NCBI RefSeq assembly: GCF_042676185.1
Contig: NZ_JBHTJT010000021.1
Coordinates: 1-64,000, forward strand
Length of the DNA: 64,000 nucleotides
Direction: 5' to 3'
Source of the DNA: Tropicimonas aquimaris
GTDB lineage: Bacteria; Pseudomonadota; Alphaproteobacteria; Rhodobacterales; Rhodobacteraceae
How positions within the stretch are numbered: position 1 is the first letter of the stretch; every line of letters starts with the position of its first letter. Under the pieces are notes generated by a model. It worked only from the letters and a program-made list of their open reading frames with translations. It searched no databases and was not told where the DNA came from. This document shows, one piece after another, positions 54,889 through 63,096 of this stretch. A program made the position numbers and the translations under genes.

Positions 54889-56511
54889 TCAGGCCGCGCA
54901 GCGTTGCTCCGCTGGCTGCCAATTCCATGGAAGCAGTTCGGGCACTCGGGATGCGGTTGCGTTGGGTAACCTGGCAAGGACGTCGGCGAGCCAAGCCTGC
55001 GGGTCGATGTCATTCATCTTGGCGGTGACGATCAGGGAATACATGAAGGCGGCGCGGTCGCCTCCACGCTCGGAGCCGGCGAAGAGCCAGGATTTCCGTC
55101 CCAAGGCGATACCGCGCAGTGCGCGCTCGGCCGCGTTGTTTGTCAGGCAGACACGCCCATCGTCGAGGAAGAGCGTGAAGGCGCCCCATCGGTCCTTCTT
55201 GAACATGTAGGCGATCGCCTTCGCGACGGGGTTATGCTTCGACATGGTGCCCTGCTCGGTCCGCATCCAGTCGTGCAGTTCCTCCACCAGAGGGCGGACC
55301 AGCCGGTGCCGGGCATCGAGCCGACTGGCGATGTCCAGCCCGTTGATCTGACGCTCGATGTCGAAGATGGCGTCGATCTTCTTCACGGCTTCCAGCGCGA
55401 CAGGCGATATGTCGTGCGCGGGCTTCTTCTGGCGGACATTCTCCTTGATGTCCGCAAGTTCGAAGAACTTGCGCCGGGCATGGCTCCAGCACAGCGCGCT
55501 GGTGACGGGCCCCGGATCACGATCACCGCGATAAAGATCGTTGTAGCCGCCATAGGCATCGGCCTGGAGAACGCCCTGCCACCCGGCAAGATGCCGGTTC
55601 GGATGGGCCATCTCCCTGTCGCGCGAGAAGTGGAACAGCGCAGCTGGTGGCGCCCCGCCGCCGAAGGGCCGGTCGTCGCGGACATAGGTCCAGAGCCGCG
55701 CTGTCTGCGTCCCTCCCTTCGCGAGGAGGGGGACCGTTGTGTCGTCGCCGTGGAGGCGCTCGGCCGCCAGAACATGGTTCCGGATCAGGGCGTGGATCGG
55801 TGCCAGAGCTGCCGCGCAGGCCCCGACCTGGTCGGCCAGTGTCGACAGGCTGAGATCGACGCCTTCCTTTGCATAGCGCTCGGCCTGACGGTTCAGGGGC
55901 TGATGCTGACCGAACTTCTCGAACAGAACCATCGCCAGCAGGTTCGGCCCCGCCCAGCCTCGGGGCGTGGGATGGAAGGGCGCTGGCGGCTGGCTGATCT
56001 TCTCGCAGGCCCGGCACGTGAACTTCTCCCGGACGGTCTGGATCACCTTCCACTGCCGCGGGATGACCTCGAGCGTCTCGGTAATGTCCTCACCCATCTT
56101 CACGATGCGGTCCGAGCCACAGCAGGCGCACGCTGTCGGTGCCTCGATCACCACCCGATCACGCGGCAGGTGATCCGGGAACGGCTTGCGCACCGGGCGG
56201 CGGCGCTCGAACCCGGCAACCGCCGTGATCTTCGCCTTTCCGGCGGCGATCTCGTCCTCGGTGGCGGCGGCCTCGAGTTCCTCGAGTTGCATCTCCATCT
56301 GGTCGATCAGGCGGTCGCGGCGTTCGGCGCTATGGCCGTAGTGGTCGCGCCGGAGCTTGGCGATCTCCAGCTTGAGGTGCTTGATCATCGCTTCCGAGGT
56401 GGAGACGACCGCCCGGGCCTGCGCCAGCTCGCTCTCGGCGACCGCGGCGCGGGCCTCCGACGCCGCCAGGGCAGCGCGCAGTCGGGCGATCTCAGAAGCG
56501 GTATCGGACAT
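54889..56511 (-). CDS. tnpC: IS66 transposase TnpC
   Basis: The 540-residue DDE transposase has an N-terminal coiled-coil (ASEIARLRAALAASEARAAV), a zinc-finger-like part (CACCGSDRI and CRACEKIS), and a catalytic core with HGDDTTVPLL (first Asp), QADAYGGYNDL (second Asp) and the later Glu in NNAAERALRGIALGRKSW. The C-terminus PELLPWNWQPAE is typical. It is intact, with its start at 56511. Confidence 0.95.
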   Translation of the reverse strand: MSDTASEIARLRAALAASEARAAVAESELAQARAVVSTSEAMIKHLKLEIAKLRRDHYGHSAERRDRLIDQMEMQLEELEAAATEDEIAAGKAKITAVAGFERRRPVRKPFPDHLPRDRVVIEAPTACACCGSDRIVKMGEDITETLEVIPRQWKVIQTVREKFTCRACEKISQPPAPFHPTPRGWAGPNLLAMVLFEKFGQHQPLNRQAERYAKEGVDLSLSTLADQVGACAAALAPIHALIRNHVLAAERLHGDDTTVPLLAKGGTQTARLWTYVRDDRPFGGGAPPAALFHFSRDREMAHPNRHLAGWQGVLQADAYGGYNDLYRGDRDPGPVTSALCWSHARRKFFELADIKENVRQKKPAHDISPVALEAVKKIDAIFDIERQINGLDIASRLDARHRLVRPLVEELHDWMRTEQGTMSKHNPVAKAIAYMFKKDRWGAFTLFLDDGRVCLTNNAAERALRGIALGRKSWLFAGSERGGDRAAFMYSLIVTAKMNDIDPQAWLADVLARLPNATASRVPELLPWNWQPAEQRCAA

Positions 56512-56570
56512 GCCCGAAGCATATCCTGAGCGGATAGTACGCCCAACAAAATATGGGCTTTCGCGAACTA

Positions 56571-56921
56571 TTATCCTGCCTTTGTCGGGCGTTGTGTCCA
56601 CCGCGGATTGCGCCAGTCTATCCCTTCCAGAAGATAGCCGAGTTGGGCTGCCGAGATCTGCACGGCCTCGCCGGTGCCGCTGCTCGGCCAGATGAACTTC
56701 CCGGCCTCCAGCCGCTTGTTGTAGAGCGACATGCCGACGCCGTCGTGCCAGAGCAGCTTGACCAGGTCGCCCTTGCGGCCGCGAAAGCAGAAGATCTCGC
56801 CCGCATGCGGGTCGCGCCCGAGCCCCTGCTGGACCGTCAGCGCCAGCGTGTTCATGCCGCGCCGCATGTCGGTGACCCCGCCTGCGATCCACACGCGCAC
56901 CCCCGCCGGGAAGGCGATCAT
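56571..56921 (-). CDS. tnpB: IS66 accessory protein TnpB
   Basis: The 116-residue IS66 Orf2 protein has VRVWIAGGVTDMRRGMNTLA, IFCFRGRKGDLVKLLWHD and LYNKRLEAGKFIWP. It is needed for IS66 transposition although its role is not well known. The start overlaps tnpA by 4 bases (ATGA), indicating coupling. Confidence 0.95.
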   Translation of the reverse strand: MIAFPAGVRVWIAGGVTDMRRGMNTLALTVQQGLGRDPHAGEIFCFRGRKGDLVKLLWHDGVGMSLYNKRLEAGKFIWPSSGTGEAVQISAAQLGYLLEGIDWRNPRWTQRPTKAG

Positions 56922-57313
56922 CTGCTCTCGAGGATCGGCAGCAGCCGTGCCAATGCGTCCGGGTCCACCGAAGACGGCACGAGCAGGCGCCGTCCGTTCC
57001 GCAGAACGATCTCGAGCTGGACGTCGGGGGCCGGCTGCAGCGGCGACTGGGCATCAATGTCCACCGCCATCTTCACCGGCACGAACGCCGGGCCGCTTGC
57101 GTTCCTGAGCTCCCCGTTCCAATACTGTCGCCGCCAGACGGTCAGAAGCGAACGGCAGATGCCATGACGCCGCGCTGTCGCTGAGACCTGCCGATGTCCC
57201 CGATAGCTTTCTTCCACCACCCGGATCTTGTCCGCGTCGCTCCAGTGCCGACGCCGTGGCGCGTCCTCGGCAGACAGGATCTCGATCTGGGGTGTGAACA
57301 TAAGGTCGACCAT
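56918..57313 (-). CDS. tnpA: IS66 DNA-binding protein TnpA
   Basis: The 131-residue IS66 Orf1 protein has a helix-turn-helix (WSDADKIRVVEESYRGHRQV, then SATARRHGICRSLLTVWRRQ) and a beta-like C-terminal part ending PDALARLLPILESR. It is the first gene of the element's operon and starts 59 bases inside the terminal repeat. Confidence 0.93.
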   Translation of the reverse strand: MVDLMFTPQIEILSAEDAPRRRHWSDADKIRVVEESYRGHRQVSATARRHGICRSLLTVWRRQYWNGELRNASGPAFVPVKMAVDIDAQSPLQPAPDVQLEIVLRNGRRLLVPSSVDPDALARLLPILESR

Positions 57314-57380
57314 AACGTCGGACTTATCATCGCCTCTAACTCCCCGTCAGACGGCTCCCGCCGGAGGCTTACGAAACGAA

Positions 57381-57922
57381 GCCGATTGGGTCCGAAACTG
57401 GAGGTGACGGCAGTTGATGGGATCTTCTGCCAACAACTGACCTCCGCGATTGGCCGACTTGTCCTCTAAGCGAGCCTAAGGGCAGTGAACTGCGCAGAGT
57501 TGCCGTTGAGGCCGTGAACCAGTTCGCGATCGCAGAGATGCCAATGAGGGACGAGCGGCTCTTGACTGGGACTACACTGAAGACGCTAAGAAAAGAAGCG
57601 AGGAACCCAACGAGACAGACGCCGCGCTTGGTTTAAATGACAGTAACTCTGACGCAACGGTGCCCGACCGAAAAACTGGGATGATGGCTCTCCGAGGCCC
57701 TTTCAGGAGTTCGGTGCGGCTTGCAGAATTCTACAAGAAAGGCCGGAGACCTTGCTGGCCGGCTCAGGGCTACCCACCTGATCAGATGTGAACTTCCGAT
57801 GAAGCCAGCCGATTGAATGTCTTTCCAATCTTTCGGCTTGAGCGCTCAAAAGCACTGCTCCGTGGAGCGATGATCAGGTCATTTCAGCGATAGGTCAAAC
57901 CGGGCACTCGGCCGGGTTGACG
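57381..57922. other. Gene-poor segment next to IS66
   Basis: No gene is supported in these 542 bases. One + strand frame stays open at about 57500-57790 but has no start codon with a ribosome site. I see no repeats or terminators of note. Together with the interrupted ORF and the IS it suggests decayed acquired DNA. Confidence 0.5.
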
Positions 57923-58306
57923 TCATTCGGCCGGATTGTGTTTGAGTCGATGCGCCCGTCGCCTCGACAGCGTGACGGCAACGATGACGATGCACGCGAA
58001 GGCATTTCCCATGAAAATTGCTGCCATGAGTAAGTCCCCAAGGCATACGACGGCGTACAGTATGGTCGCCACATGCGAAGCCAAGAATAATCCCCAAGTG
58101 AGGCAGGAAATCGCTGACGCTCCGTTTCCGTCGCGAGATGCTTTCACGATCTGAGGAACATATGCCACGATCCGCACTGAGTTCACGAACGCGAAGAAAG
58201 CGAGTACTGCCGCCTGAAGCCCCTGATGATTGGCGTCAAAATACAGCTTGAGCGTTTGGCCCGCGATGACGACTTCCCCTCGAAGCATTGAAATGAACTC
58301 TAGCAT
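57923..58306 (-). CDS. PQ-loop-like small membrane protein
   Basis: The 127-residue protein has three to four hydrophobic segments. VRIVAYVPQIVKASRDGNGA and ISCLTWGLFLASH (about residues 40-72) form one PQ-loop repeat, as in SemiSWEET-type transporters. A single PQ-loop repeat suggests it works as a dimer. I chose the ATG at 58306 (GGAG at a 6-base spacing) over the one at 58312. The substrate is unknown. It stands alone with no operon partner. Confidence 0.65.
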   Translation of the reverse strand: MLEFISMLRGEVVIAGQTLKLYFDANHQGLQAAVLAFFAFVNSVRIVAYVPQIVKASRDGNGASAISCLTWGLFLASHVATILYAVVCLGDLLMAAIFMGNAFACIVIVAVTLSRRRAHRLKHNPAE

Positions 58307-59157
58307 ATGCATCTCCGATCCGGCATCAACAGGCCAGTTCCAATGGTGAATCTGCATTCGGAATCCGTAAAGAATGCCATGGAATCCTGAAATGACCGAA
58401 CCTTTTTTCCCCGATCACGCAGGTTGATGAATCCTCACCCGGCGATTTCCCTGCAGTGGTTCCGTCGCCGTTCGCTCAGGACCCAGACCTCATGTGAAGT
58501 CGGTCGCTGGCTATGGTACCAGAACTTGGAGGAGTTTTTCGGTTCTGCGGAAACCTTAGCGGAGAGAAATGCTGCATCTGGAGCGAACGGCAGCAAGGTC
58601 CGCCAAGCGTTAGTTCGGTCGTGCTCAACTTCGCGCTTGCGGCGAAAGTCTGGTCTGACGGGCAGCAGCGCAGCATCGGCTTTCAGCATGAAAGGCAGGT
58701 CAGAGCCGGTTGCGTCGTTGGCAACGTTGTATCCGCAGCCAAGTTTCGCACAAACCCACACGACGCGAGCGGCCCGGAGCGGATGTTCAGATTGAGCGCA
58801 GAGAAGGTCCGCTTCCAAGCGCCGAAGCAGAGGGTCGACGCTGGCTTTCCTTCCCGTGATCGAAACGCCGAGTGGAACTCGGTAAGCGATAGCGCTGCTT
58901 AGGCAAGTGTCCAAATGTCCCCTTGGTGTCGCAGAGGTGGTTGCGCCGGCTCTGGGTGGGATCGACTAAACCCACGCAATGAGTTGAGAGGCTCCTAATT
59001 GCAGCGAGCTGCGTCGAGGAGGAAACAGCCAAGCGTTTATTTCCTCGGAAATTATGAAATGATTTTGAAGGTCAATGAGATCAACACAATGATATGTGGG
59101 CAGTGTGGCCCGCGGGGCCAGGGAGACGATCCTCGGACGCCATCGGAGCGGTTGGAC
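58307..59157. other. Intergenic stretch with doubtful reading frames
   Basis: The 850 bases between the PQ-loop gene and the ABC ATPase hold two frames that overlap on opposite strands, minus 58435-58914 (159 codons) and plus 58513-58902 (129 codons). Neither has a good ribosome site or a familiar motif. I list the region as probable non-coding or decayed DNA. The promoter of the ABC pair must lie in its last part, but no clear boxes are seen. Confidence 0.45.
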
Positions 59158-59883
59158 ATGTCGGCATGTGGACTCATTCTTGAGAATCTGAGCTTTGGAT
59201 ACGGAGCCGAACCGGTCTTGAAGGACGTCAGCTTCACCGTCGAACGCGGCAATTTCTGTGCGCTCCTTGGGCCGAACGGGGCAGGAAAGACCAGCCTGTT
59301 CTCGCTCCTTACCCGACTGGCGACCACGTCCACCGGGCGCATCGAGATCGCGGGGATCGACCTTGGCACGTCGCCGCGTGCTGCACTGGCCAGGATCGGG
59401 ATTGTATTCCAGCAGATGACACTGGACCTCGACCTCACGGTTCGCCGAAACCTGTCCTACTACGCCGCACTGCGGGGGCTTTCGGGGCGGGATGCTGACA
59501 GTAGGATCGACGCGGCCCTGGAACGGCTGGAACTCGGCGAAAAGTCCTCGGTGCGCGCGCGCGACCTCAATGGCGGCCACCGGCGCAGGACCGAGATCGC
59601 ACGGTGCCTCCTGCACGACCCGGAGATCCTGCTTCTGGACGAGCCAACGGTGGGGCTCGACCCCGCCAGCCGGGCCGCGATCACGGACCATGTCCACAGG
59701 CTCTGCGTCGACGAGGCCCTGACCGTGCTCTGGGCGACCCATCTGGTCGACGAGGTCCAGGCCGAGGACGACCTGGTCATCCTCCATCGGGGCGGCGTTC
59801 TGGCCCATGACACAGCCAGGCGGATCGCCGGTGAGCAAACCGTCGAGAAGGTCTTTCTCGACATGACAGCAGTTACGTCGTGA
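59158..59883 (+). CDS. ABC ATPase of a PQQ-dependent alcohol dehydrogenase-associated system (LutE-like)
   Basis: The 241-residue ATPase has Walker A GPNGAGKTS (about 39-47), the unusual signature LNGGHRRRTEIARC in place of LSGGQ, Walker B LLLDEPTVGLDP and His in LWATHLVDEV. The LNGGH signature is diagnostic of the PQQ-dependent-catabolism-associated ATPase family (TIGR03864), which includes LutE of lanthanide uptake and the ped clusters. GGAG nine bases ahead supports the start at 59158. It overlaps the permease by 4 bases. Confidence 0.85.
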   Translation: MSACGLILENLSFGYGAEPVLKDVSFTVERGNFCALLGPNGAGKTSLFSLLTRLATTSTGRIEIAGIDLGTSPRAALARIGIVFQQMTLDLDLTVRRNLSYYAALRGLSGRDADSRIDAALERLELGEKSSVRARDLNGGHRRRTEIARCLLHDPEILLLDEPTVGLDPASRAAITDHVHRLCVDEALTVLWATHLVDEVQAEDDLVILHRGGVLAHDTARRIAGEQTVEKVFLDMTAVTS

Positions 59884-60680
59884 GGGCCTACCTTGTCGCC
59901 CTGCGGGCCATCGTCGAACGCGAAGTCCTGCGTTTTATCGCGCAGCGCGGTCGGTTTGTCTCTGCTCTCGTACGGCCGCTGGTATGGCTGCTGGTGTTCG
60001 CGGCCGGGTTCCGCTCCGCGCTCGGGCTCTCGATCATTCCGCCCTACACCACCTACGTGACCTACGAAGTTTACATCGTGCCCGGCCTGTGCGGAATGGT
60101 GCAGTTGTTCAATGGCATGCAGTCGTCTCTGAGCCTCGTGTACGATCGGGAGATGGGATCGATGCGGCTCCTGCTGACCAGTCCGCTGCCTCGCTGGTGG
60201 CTGCTCTTCTCCAAGCTCGCCGGCGGAACGGTGGTGTCGATCCTGCAAGTCTATGCGTTTCTCGCGATTGCCGCGGCGTTCGGCATCGTGATGCCGGCTG
60301 CGGGATACTTCCTGGTGCTGCCGGTCCTGTGCCTGACGGGCCTGATGCTCGGTGCCCTCGGGCTGGCCCTGTCAGCCACGATCCGGCAGCTCGAGAACTT
60401 TGCCGGCGTGATGAACTTCGTGATCTTTCCCGCGTTCTTCGTGTCGTCGGCGCTCTACCCGCTCTGGAAAATGGCCGAAAGCTCGACGCTGCTCTACCGG
60501 ATCTGCTCGATCAATCCTTTCACCCATGCGGTCGAGGCGATCCGCTTCGCGCTCCATGGCGAGGCCAACCTGCCAGCGCTGGGATGGACGCTTTTGGCGC
60601 TTGTGCTGTTCCTCGGGCTTGCGCTGCTGGGCTACGACCCGACGCGGGGCATGTCGCGGAAACGCTCTGCGGGAGGCTGA
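59880..60680 (+). CDS. ABC-2-type permease, PQQ-associated (PedC/LutF-like)
   Basis: The 266-residue permease has six predicted helices. It starts at a GTG overlapping the ATPase stop (GTGA). It has VYDREMGSMRLLLTSPLPRW, FFVSSALYPLWKM and INPFTHAVEAIRFALHGE, typical of ABC-2 permeases in PQQ alcohol dehydrogenase clusters (PedC, LutF). In Methylobacterium the homologous system is tied to lanthanide handling, elsewhere to alcohol metabolism; either fits here. It ends only 7 bases from the convergent importer ATPase. Confidence 0.83.
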   Translation: MRAYLVALRAIVEREVLRFIAQRGRFVSALVRPLVWLLVFAAGFRSALGLSIIPPYTTYVTYEVYIVPGLCGMVQLFNGMQSSLSLVYDREMGSMRLLLTSPLPRWWLLFSKLAGGTVVSILQVYAFLAIAAAFGIVMPAAGYFLVLPVLCLTGLMLGALGLALSATIRQLENFAGVMNFVIFPAFFVSSALYPLWKMAESSTLLYRICSINPFTHAVEAIRFALHGEANLPALGWTLLALVLFLGLALLGYDPTRGMSRKRSAGG

Positions 60681-60687
60681 CGGGCGG

Positions 60688-61287
60688 TCAGGGCGCCGGG
60701 TCTTCAAGCATCGCCGGGCTTCCGGTCAACCGGACGATCCGGGTCGCGAGCCGCTGCGCTTCTTCCATTGCATGGGAGACAAAGACCGTCGCGATGGAGC
60801 GGGACGCAAGCAGGCTCTCGGTGAGCTCCAGCATCTCCTCGACCAGCGGTGAGTCGAGCGAGACAAAGGGTTCGTCCATCAGGAGCATGTCGGGCGCGGC
60901 CGAAAACGCGCGTGCAAGCGACAGCCTGCGCCGCTGGCCAAGCGAAAGCTGCCCGGGAAACCGATCCGCCAGGTCGCGCAGGCCGACTTCGCCAAGCGCC
61001 GCGCGGGCGGCGGCGTCGCTGACACCGTTGACAAGCGTCAGGTTCTGAAGAGCGCTGCGCCACGGCAGGAGGGCCGGTTCCTGAAACACCATGGCACAGC
61101 GCTCAGGGACCGCCACCTGCCCCTCGAAATCGGTGTCCAACCCGGCCAGGACCCTGAGAAGGGTCGTCTTGCCGACGCCCGACGGCCCGACGACGGCAAG
61201 CGTCTCCCCCTCGGCAATCTCGAAGCGCACGCGGCCAAGCACCCTTGTCTCGCCGATGCTCTTGCTGTCGATGGCAACGGAGATCAT
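60688..61287 (-). CDS. ABC importer ATPase, SsuB/TauB-like, short
   Basis: The 199-residue ATPase has Walker A GPSGVGKTT, a modified signature LSLGQRRRLSLARA, Walker B LLMDEPFVSLD and the switch His in VFVSHAMEEA. It is shorter than SsuB or TauB (about 250), ending soon after the switch region. The ATG at 61287 overlaps the permease stop by 4 bases. It is the third gene of a binding protein-permease-ATPase set. Confidence 0.85.
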   Translation of the reverse strand: MISVAIDSKSIGETRVLGRVRFEIAEGETLAVVGPSGVGKTTLLRVLAGLDTDFEGQVAVPERCAMVFQEPALLPWRSALQNLTLVNGVSDAAARAALGEVGLRDLADRFPGQLSLGQRRRLSLARAFSAAPDMLLMDEPFVSLDSPLVEEMLELTESLLASRSIATVFVSHAMEEAQRLATRIVRLTGSPAMLEDPAP

Positions 61288-62060
61288 GCGCGCCGCCACC
61301 TAGTGGCATGCGCTTCCCAGGGCCTGAGAAAGAGCGCCTCGATCGCCAGCATGACGACGACGAAACTTAGCGCATAGGCCAGCACCATGCCGACATCGAA
61401 GAGCTGGAAGTAGAGGTGGATCTTGAAGCCGATGCCGTCACTGCGCCCGAGGAACTCGACCACGAGGACGATCTTCCAGATCAACGAGATCCCGGAGCGC
61501 CCGGCCGAGGCGATGTACGGGCCAAGCTGTGGCAGGACGACATGCCGGAACCGGACCCAAGGGCTCATCCGGAAGACGGTCGCGACATCGCTCAACTGGC
61601 GGTCGAGGGCGCGCGTTCCCTCCCGGATCGTTACGACCACGGTCGGGATCTTGTTGATCGCCACCGCCGTGACCGCCGCGACTTCGTTTAGCCCGATCCA
61701 GAGGTAGCAGAGAACGATCGTCACCAGTGCCGGCAGATTGAGAAACGCGATCAGCCAAGGATCGAGCCACCGGTCCGCGCCCGGGCTGCTGCCCATCAGG
61801 AGGCCCACGGCAATACCGACGGACATCGCGATGACAAAGGCGAGCGCCACCCGGCGCAGAGTGACCGCGAGATGGTGGATCAGGTCTCCACTGGCAAGTT
61901 CGGCCCCGACCAGCGGAAGCACGCGCCAGGGGCCGGGAAGGACCGTCGGGTCTCCATTGAGCAGCGCGAGAGCCCCCCAGCCGAGGACCATCGCCAGGAT
62001 CGAGGTCGCGGTGACCGCCAGGGAGCCTGAACGATCAGCCGCCCACGTCAACGAATACAC
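61284..62060 (-). CDS. ABC importer permease, SsuC/TauC-like
   Basis: The 258-residue permease has five to six helices and the EAA loop (VFRMSPWVRFRHVVLPQLGP) of nitrate/taurine-type systems. The GTG at 62060 gives a 26-base overlap with the binding-protein gene; later starts are possible. The substrate is not known. Confidence 0.85.
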   Translation of the reverse strand: MYSLTWAADRSGSLAVTATSILAMVLGWGALALLNGDPTVLPGPWRVLPLVGAELASGDLIHHLAVTLRRVALAFVIAMSVGIAVGLLMGSSPGADRWLDPWLIAFLNLPALVTIVLCYLWIGLNEVAAVTAVAINKIPTVVVTIREGTRALDRQLSDVATVFRMSPWVRFRHVVLPQLGPYIASAGRSGISLIWKIVLVVEFLGRSDGIGFKIHLYFQLFDVGMVLAYALSFVVVMLAIEALFLRPWEAHATRWRRA

Positions 62061-63009
62061 CCTCAGGCATGCTGGAGGACGACCCGATCAGGTCGGAACC
62101 GCCAAGCTCGCCCATTAACTCGAAAACCCGCGCCGCGCTGTCAGGGTCGACGTCCCGTCCATCCGGGATGCCGGCGCGATACCCGGCTTTCAGCGCTTCG
62201 AACTCGGCGTCGTTCGCGGCCGGCATCCGCGGACGCAGACGCTCCCAGGCGGACTCGTCCGAACTCAGCAGTTCCTTCGCGGCGCGCGAGGCGGCTGCGA
62301 AGCCCGCGACAAGGTCGGGCTGGTCCCGCAGCGTTTCCCCCCTGAAGACGTAGCCCAGCAGCGGCAGGTCCGGATCGAGTCCGAGCGCCTCGGCCGCCTC
62401 GGCCACCGAGATGAGATCTCTCATGCCGGCCGCCCGCATTCGCGCCATGAAATGCCAGTAGTTGATCGCCCCGACCAGTTCACCGCTGAGCGCCGACTTG
62501 TAGATGAGGGGCGGAGCGCCGAAGACCTGTTCGGTCTCACCTGCAAGGTCCATTCCGTGGTACTTCTCGGCGTAGGCGCGCAGGATGATCCAGCTCTTGT
62601 CCAGCGGGCCGCCGGCGATTCCGATCTTGCCCCCCTTGAGATCTTCGAGCGACCTGGCAGGACTGTCCGCGGCCACCATCACGCCCCCGACCGCCTTGGA
62701 ATAGGGCACGAAAACGTAATCCCGGCCTTCGGCCCGCTGGCGCGCCACCCAGATCCAGTCGGACACGATCACATCCGCTTCGCCGCCTTGAAAGGCGACC
62801 TGCGACGCCGAGCCGCCAGCCATGCCCTGGACCTCCATGTCGAACCCTTGGGCCGCATCGAGCCCATAGTGATCGATGGTGTCGATTTCCCAGTTGACCG
62901 TTCCGGCTTCCAGGACCGCGATCCGCAGCACCGGCGTCTCGGCGTGGAGCCCGCCGGCGAGTGCCAAGAGTGACGCGAACATCGAAGCGATCAGGATCAT
63001 CCTTGGCAT
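62035..63009 (-). CDS. ABC importer substrate-binding protein, NMT1/SsuA-like
   Basis: The 324-residue periplasmic protein has a signal peptide (MPRMILIASMFASLLALAGG LHA) and a two-lobe NMT1-like fold: GGSASQVAFQGGEADVIVSD, SLEDLKGGKIGIAGGPLDKS and SGELVGAINYWHFMARM. GGAG at a 7-base spacing supports the start at 63009 rather than 63021. The ligand is unknown. Its place behind the PQQ-type binding protein suggests a ligand connected with that pathway (inferred). Confidence 0.82.
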   Translation of the reverse strand: MPRMILIASMFASLLALAGGLHAETPVLRIAVLEAGTVNWEIDTIDHYGLDAAQGFDMEVQGMAGGSASQVAFQGGEADVIVSDWIWVARQRAEGRDYVFVPYSKAVGGVMVAADSPARSLEDLKGGKIGIAGGPLDKSWIILRAYAEKYHGMDLAGETEQVFGAPPLIYKSALSGELVGAINYWHFMARMRAAGMRDLISVAEAAEALGLDPDLPLLGYVFRGETLRDQPDLVAGFAAASRAAKELLSSDESAWERLRPRMPAANDAEFEALKAGYRAGIPDGRDVDPDSAARVFELMGELGGSDLIGSSSSMPEGVFVDVGG

Positions 63010-63021
63010 TGTGTTCTCCAT

Positions 63022-63096
63022 TCAAATTTCTGCGAAATCTGCGATCGCGCCCTGAGACTGGTTGATCTCGGCCCCCCAGGCAACGGTGTTCATCAT
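63022..63096 (-). CDS. Possible 24-residue peptide coupled to the PQQ-type binding protein
   Basis: The frame reads MMNTVAWGAEINQSQGAIAD FAEI. It starts inside the stop region of the upstream gene (ATGATGA) and ends 12 bases before the next start. The core GAEINQS resembles the GxExxxY core of PqqA precursor peptides, but with Ser where PqqA needs Tyr, so it cannot be a normal PQQ precursor. It may be chance. Confidence 0.3.
   Translation of the reverse strand: MMNTVAWGAEINQSQGAIADFAEI

Larger units (their letters stand above)
54865..57372 (-). mobile_element. IS66-family insertion sequence, complete
   Basis: The 2508-bp element has terminal inverted repeats GTAAGCATCCGGCGTAGGCC at 54865 and, on the other strand from 57372, GTAAGCCTCCGGCGGGAGCC (18 of the first 22 positions match). 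Both ends are flanked by an identical 8-bp target duplication GAAACGAA (54857-54864 and 57373-57380), the length usual for IS66. It carries tnpA, tnpB and tnpC, all intact on the minus strand, so it may be active. Confidence 0.96.

Noticed and set aside
57500..57790. An open + strand frame (DWDYTEDAKKRSEEPNE...)
   Set aside because: The composition looks protein-like but there is no start codon with a ribosome site and no recognised family.
58435..58914. A 159-codon minus frame and an overlapping 129-codon plus frame
   Set aside because: Neither has a Shine-Dalgarno or a familiar motif, and they oppose each other over most of their length; kept only as a doubtful region.
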